A DNA stretch of 12,662 bases from Legionellales bacterium (GTDB lineage: Bacteria > Pseudomonadota > Gammaproteobacteria > PIVX01), in assembly GCA_013215905.1 (NCBI GenBank), contig JABSQI010000025.1, positions 1 through 12,662 of the forward strand. Reading direction: 5' to 3'. The notes below the pieces were generated by a model. It was not told the origin of the DNA and ran no database searches. It saw nothing but the letters and a program-made list of their open reading frames with translations. Position 1 is the stretch's first letter, and the number at the start of each line of letters is the position of its first letter. The position numbers and the translations under genes are program-made. Shown here in pieces: positions 6,469-12,662 of this stretch.

Positions 6469-9282
6469 ACGCATTATAACATTACCATCACCTTTATCAA
6501 CTAATAATTGAATTCTATTTACATTTTTATTTAATCTTTCTGCAATAGTTATATCTAATATTTTTGCATCAATTTTTTCAAGATCTTTTATCAAATCCTT
6601 AGCTAACGCAGGATCAGTGTTTTCTATTTCATTGGCTAATTCCTCTCTTTGTTGCATTAAATCAAAGACTTTTGATTTAGCTTCAGCAGAATAATAAGTA
6701 GGTATTTTAAGTAAAGTATTTCTTTCATTAGAGATATTCATTAACTGCTCCTGTCTTTGCTCAGCGTCTATCTCTCCGTTTTTAAACTTTTTCTCAATCT
6801 CACTTTGTTTAATCTTGTAACTGTTTTCTATTTTTTTATAAAACTGAGGATCTCTATAATTAACTCTAGCACTTAAAACTATATCTTTAATACTAGTAAC
6901 AGCGTTTTGTGCCATACCACCAGCTCCAGTCAATGCAAAACCACCAATGAATCCTTCACCCATAGCTTGTACATATTCTAAAGCATTAAATTTTCCTCTA
7001 GCTAATTGTTCAATACCAGTTTGAAAACCTTCTGTTCCAGATTCTATAAATGCTGCTTTAGTTGCTGGACTTAAACTTCCATATAGTTGTTTACCAGCTT
7101 GTCTTATATTACCTTTAATTAATTCTCTTAATCCACTTAAAGCATATTTAGATTGCTGTAGAATAAACCCAGCTGAAGCGTATTCTGCACCTGCAATACC
7201 AAAACCTGCGGCCATACTAGTATCTATAATCCAATCTACTTCTTTACTATTATTATCCATATAATCTTGGATCTGTGCTGCAGTTAAATCTTGGAGTTTT
7301 ACACCAGCCGCTTTCGCAGCATTCTCTCTAATTCTATCTCCTGCTATATTACCACCTTCCATTGCTACAGTATATAAACCATAAGTCATTCTAGTAGCAA
7401 CCATATAAGGTAATTGTTTTAAGATTACTTCTGGTATAAACGCAAGGGCTTGACCAAACTCTCCATTAACTATATTAGATAAAAAATCTGTAAATTCCCT
7501 TGCTTTCCAATTACCGTTTTCTATTTCTTTATCTAGATTTTCACCATAAAATTTAGCTGCACCTTGCATTGAAGTTGTAATTCCTTCTTTAGCTAGTTTT
7601 TCTGCTTCAGCAAATGTGGTTTCTACAATACCGTCTTTTTCTATTTCGGTAGGAGTAGGTCCTCCCATTAAAGGACTTCTTTTTTTCCATTTACCATTAA
7701 CATTTCTATATACAGGTTCAATTTCCCCAGTTCTAGTATTAAACCAAACAGGAGTATTATCTCCTTTATAAGTTAATGAATCACCATGCCACCAAGATTC
7801 TTCCCATTGACCACCTATTTCTTCTTGAGCTTTAGCAAAATCTTCTTTAGACATTTTCCAAGCAGCTAACTCTATTTGTCTTGCAGTAACTAAACCAAAT
7901 TTTCCAGCTTCTGTACCTTTATCTACTGATAACATTTCTAAACCTCTACGCTGTGCAGATTCAAAATTAGTACCAAAAGCATCGTCCCACCATTTTGTTC
8001 CACTAAAGTCTATTAAAGCTTGTTTAAGAACTCTTGCGTCAAATCCAAATCCTAAATCATTAATACTACCAGGTTCAGCTCCAAATATTTTATCAAAAGC
8101 CTCTTCAAAACCAATAAACCCTATTCCATCCTCTCCAGCAAATAATGAGTCTCTTAATCTAATAGCTTCTTTATTTTGTTCTGTTACAGCATGTTGTAAA
8201 AATGGAGTAATTATTTTTTCATATTCTCCCTGCCATAAATCTACTCTATTTCTAAAAGCTGGATCTTTAAATATTAATTCATTAACAAACTCACTGTATT
8301 GAGCTTCAACTTCTCTTACTTTATCCCAATATCCTATATCATAAGATACAGTATATTCTCCTATATTTATATAAGGTTCTAATTCTGCACCTAATTCCTT
8401 TCTTTTAGTATCTAATATTTCTGCATTTTTTTCTATAACATTATTCTGAATATTATGTAAGTCTGCGTCGTTGTCAAAGAAATTAATAAGTAATTTTTTA
8501 CCATAAGCGTCATACTCAACTTTGTTAAACCAATCTACATTATTAGGTGTAGTAAATCCATCAGATTTCATAACGCCTTGAATATTTCCTAACAAATCTA
8601 CTTGTAGTTGTGCTAATCTTTGCTCAGGAGTATCAATTCCTTTCTCATTTAATTCTTCAACTGCTTGACCGTAAGTAAGCTCCATCATATTACCAGCTTG
8701 TTGATCAGTTAAATCTTCTCTAGTATAAACCTCTGCTGGTTCAATAGCTATATTTTCTATATCTGTAACTAATCCTCCATCGTCAATCGGTATCATTGTA
8801 CCAGGTTGATACTCTAATACTGTACCTTTAATATCTAATTCTTCTCCTAAAGCTTCTATTGAATCTGCTTCAGGTCCTAATCTTTCATATCCTATTTCAT
8901 GTGTTTCAGATAAGGTTTCAATATAAGCATTGTAAGCTTTATTAACATCACCATCATATGTATTAACTAATTGTGTCCATTTATCTACATCAGCTTGAGT
9001 TCCTCCAGCGTTTAATATTAAACTTGGATCCTCTAAGTACTGTACAATATCTGATTTTCTAGTTTCTACTCCATCAATAGTTATGACCTCAGGTTTAGTT
9101 TTTCCAATTACAACTGGTTCAACTCCTTCAGGGGTTGTAACTCCAGGCATAACTCTTTGCTTCTCAGCATAATCAAGTTCTAATTGTATAACTGCCTCTG
9201 TAATCTCCTTTTCGCTTTTGCCTTCATTTGTAAGCTTGGCTCGGAGATCAAGGATTTGCTGTTCTAAACTTTTTTCAGCCAT
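6049..9282 (-). CDS. Large putative ejection protein with C-terminal zincin metallopeptidase-like domain
   Basis: The protein has 1077 residues. Residues 1-45 are a charged helical segment, and 45-600 are acidic, probably multi-domain sequence I cannot name. Residues 609-643, 684-710 and 774-790 are hydrophobic or Gly/Ala-rich (for example GEGFIGGFALTGAGG). The helix ESGTEGFQTGIEQ at 747-759 lies between the last two. Such middles are common in phage proteins that enter the host envelope. Residues about 810-925 are Lys/Glu-rich coiled coil. The last 140 residues look like a zincin: beta strands (GTIFQNSETGQQLIVIN), then HEFLH at 1000-1004, which gives two zinc-ligand His and a catalytic Glu1001. 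An EE pair at 1059-1060 (YEEALTFLADAI) could supply the third ligand, as in gluzincins. Substrate is unknown: virion proteins, host proteins or wall peptides are all possible. The ATG is preceded by AAATAAAATCAT without a Shine-Dalgarno motif. Virion location is inferred from context. Confidence 0.78.
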   Translation of the reverse strand: MAEKSLEQQILDLRAKLTNEGKSEKEITEAVIQLELDYAEKQRVMPGVTTPEGVEPVVIGKTKPEVITIDGVETRKSDIVQYLEDPSLILNAGGTQADVDKWTQLVNTYDGDVNKAYNAYIETLSETHEIGYERLGPEADSIEALGEELDIKGTVLEYQPGTMIPIDDGGLVTDIENIAIEPAEVYTREDLTDQQAGNMMELTYGQAVEELNEKGIDTPEQRLAQLQVDLLGNIQGVMKSDGFTTPNNVDWFNKVEYDAYGKKLLINFFDNDADLHNIQNNVIEKNAEILDTKRKELGAELEPYINIGEYTVSYDIGYWDKVREVEAQYSEFVNELIFKDPAFRNRVDLWQGEYEKIITPFLQHAVTEQNKEAIRLRDSLFAGEDGIGFIGFEEAFDKIFGAEPGSINDLGFGFDARVLKQALIDFSGTKWWDDAFGTNFESAQRRGLEMLSVDKGTEAGKFGLVTARQIELAAWKMSKEDFAKAQEEIGGQWEESWWHGDSLTYKGDNTPVWFNTRTGEIEPVYRNVNGKWKKRSPLMGGPTPTEIEKDGIVETTFAEAEKLAKEGITTSMQGAAKFYGENLDKEIENGNWKAREFTDFLSNIVNGEFGQALAFIPEVILKQLPYMVATRMTYGLYTVAMEGGNIAGDRIRENAAKAAGVKLQDLTAAQIQDYMDNNSKEVDWIIDTSMAAGFGIAGAEYASAGFILQQSKYALSGLRELIKGNIRQAGKQLYGSLSPATKAAFIESGTEGFQTGIEQLARGKFNALEYVQAMGEGFIGGFALTGAGGMAQNAVTSIKDIVLSARVNYRDPQFYKKIENSYKIKQSEIEKKFKNGEIDAEQRQEQLMNISNERNTLLKIPTYYSAEAKSKVFDLMQQREELANEIENTDPALAKDLIKDLEKIDAKILDITIAERLNKNVNRIQLLVDKGDGNVIMRRFKYDKSAKNFIKKQNESGKWDGPGETSAHGTIFQNSETGQQLIVINETESRNLKDVAPADHEFLHALLFQTVKNNPQAATAMGKALLSYIDQIDTDGLMSDNLKERYEAYKKQPLQVQYEEALTFLADAIINKENTIK

Positions 9283-9292
9283 ATGATTTTAT

Positions 9293-10855
9293 TTAAATTA
9301 CTGGAGTAGGAGGAAATACTGGTGTCGCTTCATCAGCTTCTACCGCTAATTCTTCTTCTTCATTTACAACTTCTTGAGGAGTGTTTTGATAATAAACTAT
9401 CATTCCTTGTTGCCATTCAGTTATTCCTAACTGTGATCTATAAAACTCAGGTATAGGCATATCATATTCGTTAAGATGATCAATCATTAACTGGTCATCA
9501 GAAGTTAAATATCTTTTTATAAAAGATGGTTGCCTACTATAAGATGCTCCTTCTTGAAGCTTACGATCTAAATTATTTTGAGATAATTGAAAAAAGAACC
9601 AAGCTTTTTGAGCATCTAGCATACTAATAGGAGTGTTAGAAGTTCCTATCATACTTAACTTATATCTATTTCCAATCCAACCAGCTTGTTCTACAGGTGA
9701 TTTGCTATTAAACATTTGTACTTCTCTTCCATTTAAAGGTTCAAAAAATCCTTCAGGTAAATCTATTTTTAAATTGTTAGTAGCAAACGCGTATAGTACG
9801 CCGGGATTTCCACTTCCTACAGCAAATATTCCTTCTAAGAAAGAACTTTTCGCTTGTTTATAAGTCATGTTTCCGTCAATAGCTTCAGTATTTACAAATC
9901 TAATTTGATTTTGTTGTATAATTTCATCATCTTCACCTTTTACATCTTCAATAAATATATCACCTAGATTATTAGCGTCTTCCATTTCGTCTCCTGTAGG
10001 CATATTACCTCCTAAAAAGAATTGAGGTTGAATATTTCCTTCTATTTCTATACCCGCATTAGCCCATGCATCTCCTACCGGCATTGGACTTAAAGTTTTA
10101 CTAATATAAATACTTAAAAAATTATCTTCTTTTATTTGATTAGAATCCACAGATGCTTCAACCAAATAATAAGGAGTATTTTGTATCAATGTTATATTTC
10201 TTCCTTGATAAACATCTTGTTTAATATAGTTTTGCACTTTAAAATGCTTTTGAAAAATATCTCCAAACATGTTGATAGCTATTTGTTGTGTGAAAACACT
10301 TTTCTTAGCTTCATCATCATAATAATATGATTTATGTACTTTAACTTCAGGAGTATAATCAAAACAATTACCCCATCCTAAAGCCATTAACACACTTAAA
10401 TCTCTTTCTCTCTCATCAGTACCGTTAAAATTTACTTGTTGTAAATTTGCTATAAAATCTGGTAAATTTTGAGGCATTACATCTTCTACAGCTACAATTA
10501 ACGCACCTCCTAATTCTTCAATTTCAGCTAAACTTTTCCAGTATCTTTCTATTTGTTGCTTCATTGCTTTAATCTCACGCTGAGGCATGTTTTGAGCATT
10601 GGTTTTTAGAATTGTTTGCATTTCTAAAATCCCTCCAGGTTCTTCTAATTCACGGATTTTATCTTTTATAATCTCTTCATTTAACTTAGGATCAGCATAA
10701 GGGTTATGAGTATTAGGACCATTAACAAAAGCCCTATATTGTAAACTTAATTTCATTAATAAGTTACTAATATTAGCTTTTCTTAACACAGAAATAGTAT
10801 GTAAACTTTCCTGGCTCATGTTATGAGCTTTTAATAATTCTATTGAGTTTTCCAT
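9293..10855 (-). CDS. Unknown phage protein, putative internal virion or cargo protein
   Basis: I do not recognise a family for this 520-residue protein. The first 120 residues are mostly helical and charged: a helix near 20-45, an EExIxDKIRELEE stretch at 59-72 and QREIKAMKQQIERYWKSLAEIEEL at 92-115. Residues 160-400 look like mixed alpha/beta, globular sequence with many Asn, Gln, Tyr and Phe. Residues 285-312 are a strongly acidic loop. The end (498-520) is an acidic then proline-rich tail (PVFPPTPVI), probably unstructured. I see one cysteine (C164, in GWGNCFDY), no signal peptide and no membrane helix. The ATG is preceded by GTATTAAA with no Shine-Dalgarno motif, 18 bases after the preceding stop; the stop is 10 bases before the next gene. 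Its slot between a gp14-like protein and two giant proteins is that of T7 gp15, which suggests an internal virion component, but this rests on position alone. It could also be a tail component. Confidence 0.7.
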   Translation of the reverse strand: MENSIELLKAHNMSQESLHTISVLRKANISNLLMKLSLQYRAFVNGPNTHNPYADPKLNEEIIKDKIRELEEPGGILEMQTILKTNAQNMPQREIKAMKQQIERYWKSLAEIEELGGALIVAVEDVMPQNLPDFIANLQQVNFNGTDERERDLSVLMALGWGNCFDYTPEVKVHKSYYYDDEAKKSVFTQQIAINMFGDIFQKHFKVQNYIKQDVYQGRNITLIQNTPYYLVEASVDSNQIKEDNFLSIYISKTLSPMPVGDAWANAGIEIEGNIQPQFFLGGNMPTGDEMEDANNLGDIFIEDVKGEDDEIIQQNQIRFVNTEAIDGNMTYKQAKSSFLEGIFAVGSGNPGVLYAFATNNLKIDLPEGFFEPLNGREVQMFNSKSPVEQAGWIGNRYKLSMIGTSNTPISMLDAQKAWFFFQLSQNNLDRKLQEGASYSRQPSFIKRYLTSDDQLMIDHLNEYDMPIPEFYRSQLGITEWQQGMIVYYQNTPQEVVNEEEELAVEADEATPVFPPTPVI

Positions 10856-10873
10856 TTTAATACATTATTTAGT

Positions 10874-11584
10874 CTAACCAAATGCAGAGGCTATATTACC
10901 TACGCTTTGTGCTGTTTGTCCCCATGCTTGAGTTTCTGCGAGATTAGCATTAGCTTCTGCTGCAGCATAACCATCAATCATACCCGCTGCTCTAGCCATA
11001 TCAGCATTTGTTCTAGCTTCTTGAACAGCAAATTTATATTCTTCTCCTTTAGCAGCAAAATCTTGCTCTCTTGATGCTTGTTGAATAGTAAGGTCTTGAA
11101 AACGTGTAGTAGCAGCTACTTTTTGAGCAATCATAGCTTGTTCACCTTGAGCTTTAAGCTCTGCATTTTTAGCCTCTTGTTCTTCAATAGTAGCAGAAAT
11201 ACCTTTTTTACTTTTTAAAGCCATCATAGCTAAAGCTGTAGCACCTCCAGCACTCATCCCTGTAGCTTCCATTGTTTCTAAAGTATTAGCTAAAGATATA
11301 TCAGCTTCTTCTGCTTGCATTTCTGCAGCCGCAGTAGATACCTGAAGATTATTAAAAGGATTTGAAATTTGTCCTGATAAATCACTAGCTAAACCTGAAA
11401 GATCTGTTATCCCTGCATAAGGATTTATAATGTCTTGGCGGCTTTCTTTTAAGCTGTGAAGCTCATTTTCCCACCTTGTTTTTTCGTCTTTTGCCGCTCT
11501 AGCAGCGTCTTTCGCTTTATTTGCTGCTACGGCTCCTGCTCCAACTGCTACTGCTGTTGCGGCGACTGCTGTTACTACTGCCAT
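10874..11584 (-). CDS. Ala-rich helical protein, putative small internal virion (ejection) protein
   Basis: The protein has 236 residues. It begins with a hydrophobic Ala/Val helix (residues 2-21) and a basic-acidic helix (22-50). A linker follows with two related motifs, NPYAG (54-58) and NPFNN (75-79). After it come Ala/Gln/Glu-rich helices (82-110, 130-225) that would form long coiled coils, broken by a Gly/Ala-rich turn (SAGGATALAMMAL, 111-123). The composition and position, just after a structural gene and just before very large proteins, match T7 gp14-type internal virion proteins. I also recall similar 'NPY...QAAEMQ...DISLANTL...GATAL' proteins from marine phage metagenomes, unverified. 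Role inferred: packaged in the particle and inserted in the host envelope at infection. The ATG is preceded by AGAATAAA, with no Shine-Dalgarno motif, and lies 1 base after the GNAT stop. It is the only gene here ending in TAG. It could alternatively be a scaffold-like or tail-assembly helical protein. Confidence 0.72.
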   Translation of the reverse strand: MAVVTAVAATAVAVGAGAVAANKAKDAARAAKDEKTRWENELHSLKESRQDIINPYAGITDLSGLASDLSGQISNPFNNLQVSTAAAEMQAEEADISLANTLETMEATGMSAGGATALAMMALKSKKGISATIEEQEAKNAELKAQGEQAMIAQKVAATTRFQDLTIQQASREQDFAAKGEEYKFAVQEARTNADMARAAGMIDGYAAAEANANLAETQAWGQTAQSVGNIASAFG

Positions 11585-11585
11585 T

Positions 11586-11996
11586 TTATTCTATATTTTT
11601 AATTATTTCATAGGAAGGATCTTTATCTACAGTCCAACCTAATTTTTTATGTGTTTCTATTAAGTGTTTATTTCTACCAATAGAAAAGATCTGTTTTTTT
11701 CCTGCTTCTTTACAAATTATTTCTGCAGAATTTATTAAGAGTTCGATAGCTTCTTTTCTATCTTTACCTCTATATTCAGGATTAGATACGATCCATTCTA
11801 ATAATACTCCACTAGAATTAGTAAAATATAAAAATCCTGCTACGATTAATACATCATCTTTATATACCATTAATCCTCCAGTTCCATTGTCTGGTAAAAA
11901 TTCTTTAGGAGGATTCTGCCATTTAGGCCAAGCATCCCACCATTTAACTAAAGTATCCCAATCGGATTCCTTTAATTTTCTAATATTTAATTTCAT
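11586..11996 (-). CDS. GNAT-fold N-acetyltransferase-like protein
   Basis: This 136-residue protein has the size and order of a minimal GNAT domain. The N-terminal helix and loop (LKESDWDTLVKWWDAWP, about residues 8-24) are followed by paired strands (GGLMVYKDDVLIVAGFLYF, 40-58). Then comes strand beta-4 with the acetyl-CoA segment (EWIVSNPEYRGKDRKEAIELLI, 67-88), and a C-terminal part (IFSIGRNKHLIETHKKLGW, 103-121) that fits motif B, including the usual 'kLGW' ending. GNAT enzymes move an acetyl group from acetyl-CoA to an amine; no substrate can be read from the sequence. Odd point: the CoA loop normally reads R-G-x-G-x-G/A, but here it is R76-G77-K78-D79-R80-K81, so two glycines are replaced. 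The gene sits 5 bases after the structural gene and 1 base before the Ala-rich virion-protein gene, so it is translated with the virion cassette. Fold assignment is fairly safe; activity is uncertain. Confidence 0.8.
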   Translation of the reverse strand: MKLNIRKLKESDWDTLVKWWDAWPKWQNPPKEFLPDNGTGGLMVYKDDVLIVAGFLYFTNSSGVLLEWIVSNPEYRGKDRKEAIELLINSAEIICKEAGKKQIFSIGRNKHLIETHKKLGWTVDKDPSYEIIKNIE

Positions 11997-12001
11997 ATAA
12001 T

Positions 12002-12661
12002 TTATCTTCTATTATAGTTAGTACCTACTGCAAATAACTCTTTAGGACCTGTTGGATCCGTGGTAGTATCTGTTTGTAGTTTAACTGTCGCGTAAAACGC
12101 TTTGATACCTGACTCTTGACTTGCATTTGGTATAACTTCCATAGCTCGAGTAGTACCATTATTTTTTAAAGCTGCGTAATAGGTATTTTGTTTTCTATCA
12201 AACCCTGCTCTATATTCTATCTGAGTAGCTGCGTCTGTATAAAATCCTTCATCATAACTATATATTCTTTGTACTGCATCTGTATAACTTGTATCTCCTA
12301 AAATAGGTTCTTGTGGATTTGAATCAATACCAGTTACATCCGTAGTAAAACTACTAGTTGGAACCTCCCAACCATTACTACCTTCATAACTTATAGTTTT
12401 AAAAGTTTTCATTCTAGTAGGTTCTGGATTAAATACAAAAGTTACACTAGATCCAAATTGATCTCCATAGAAATTGTTATAAAGAGGGTTTATATAATGT
12501 TCATATATACCATTCTTTTTAAAAGATATAAATCTTCCTAAACAACTAGTTGTAAGCCATGGAATATAATCAAAGAAACTAGTCCAACCATTTATTATTT
12601 CATCATAAGCCAAAGTTACAGCAGGATTTCCTAATGTTAATACATAATTTTTATTATAAAT
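12002..12661 (-). CDS. Phage virion structural protein, C-terminal part (5' end outside window)
   Basis: The reading frame stays open to the window edge, so this is the last 219 codons of a longer gene; the TTG at 12611-12613 is only an internal Leu codon, because the frame continues upstream as IYNKNYVLTLGNPAVT. It ends in TAA. The visible part is rich in Tyr, Phe, Thr and Asn, typical of beta-rich tail or connector proteins. It contains a stretch with the pattern AYDEIINGWTSFFDYIPW, then SFKKNGIYEHYINPLYNNFYG, then FKTISYEGSNGW. From memory, this 'WxSFxxYIP ... FKNGxxYxH ... NxFYG ... KTxxYEGS' pattern recurs in structural proteins of uncultured marine phages and crAss-like phages; the match was not searched. 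It is the first visible gene of the late cassette, 5 bases before the GNAT gene. A tail, connector or tail-associated role is likely, but which component cannot be told. Confidence 0.8.
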   Translation of the reverse strand: MYNKNYVLTLGNPAVTLAYDEIINGWTSFFDYIPWLTTSCLGRFISFKKNGIYEHYINPLYNNFYGDQFGSSVTFVFNPEPTRMKTFKTISYEGSNGWEVPTSSFTTDVTGIDSNPQEPILGDTSYTDAVQRIYSYDEGFYTDAATQIEYRAGFDRKQNTYYAALKNNGTTRAMEVIPNASQESGIKAFYATVKLQTDTTTDPTGPKELFAVGTNYNRR

Positions 12662-12662
12662 A

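Noticed and set aside
9633..9863. Plus-strand open frame of 76 codons
   Set aside because: Antisense to the 520-residue gene, no supporting context.
10136..10330. Plus-strand open frame of 64 codons, Ile-rich
   Set aside because: Antisense shadow of an AT-rich part of the 520-residue gene.
12611..12613. TTG as the start of the first structural gene
   Set aside because: The frame is open for 16 more codons to the window edge and the protein pattern continues upstream, so this is an internal Leu.
1..12662. Recoded stop codons, as in some crAss-like phages
   Set aside because: All complete genes read through in the standard code and end in TAA (five) or TAG (one), so nothing requires recoding.
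1..12662. tRNA genes, CRISPR arrays, insertion sequences or attachment sites
   Set aside because: Coding genes fill nearly the whole window, the only gap above 20 bases is 84 bases, and no cloverleaf, regular repeat array or transposase was seen.

Overview
The window is a strongly AT-rich stretch (about two thirds A+T by eye) of what looks like a tailed-bacteriophage genome. All six genes lie on the minus strand in one tight run, transcribed from position 12662 towards 1. Gaps between genes are 5, 1, 18, 10 and 84 bases. I see no host-type gene, RNA gene, insertion sequence or CRISPR array. Protein features, recalled from memory and not searched, resemble families common in uncultured marine phages. 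Four of the five start codons in the window are preceded by A-rich sequence without a Shine-Dalgarno motif, as is usual in Bacteroidota. A marine Bacteroidota phage is therefore my best guess, held loosely.

Layout in order of transcription: (1) 12661-12002, the 3' part of a virion structural gene whose start lies outside the window; (2) 11996-11586, a small GNAT-fold acetyltransferase-like protein with an unusual CoA loop; (3) 11584-10874, an Ala-rich helical protein resembling a small internal virion protein; (4) 10855-9293, a 520-residue protein of unknown function; (5) 9282-6049, a 1077-residue protein with a hydrophobic Gly/Ala-rich middle and a zincin metallopeptidase-like domain (HEFLH plus a downstream EE pair) at its C-terminal end; (6) 5964-4, a 1986-residue protein with a complete set of HAD-phosphatase motifs in the middle and a large, partly hydrophobic C-terminal domain.

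The arrangement (structural protein, then a small Ala-rich protein, then mid-size and very large proteins of rising length) recalls the internal virion or ejection protein cassette of short-tailed phages (T7 gp14-gp15-gp16 type). My inference is that genes 3 to 6 encode proteins packaged in the capsid and delivered with the DNA. The peptidase-like and phosphatase-like domains would then be enzymatic cargo or act in particle maturation. No lysozyme or transglycosylase motif was recognised in the large proteins, so the route through the cell wall is not explained by what I can see. The most interesting items are the metallopeptidase at the tail of protein 5, the HAD enzyme inside protein 6, and the separate leader and GTG start of gene 6.
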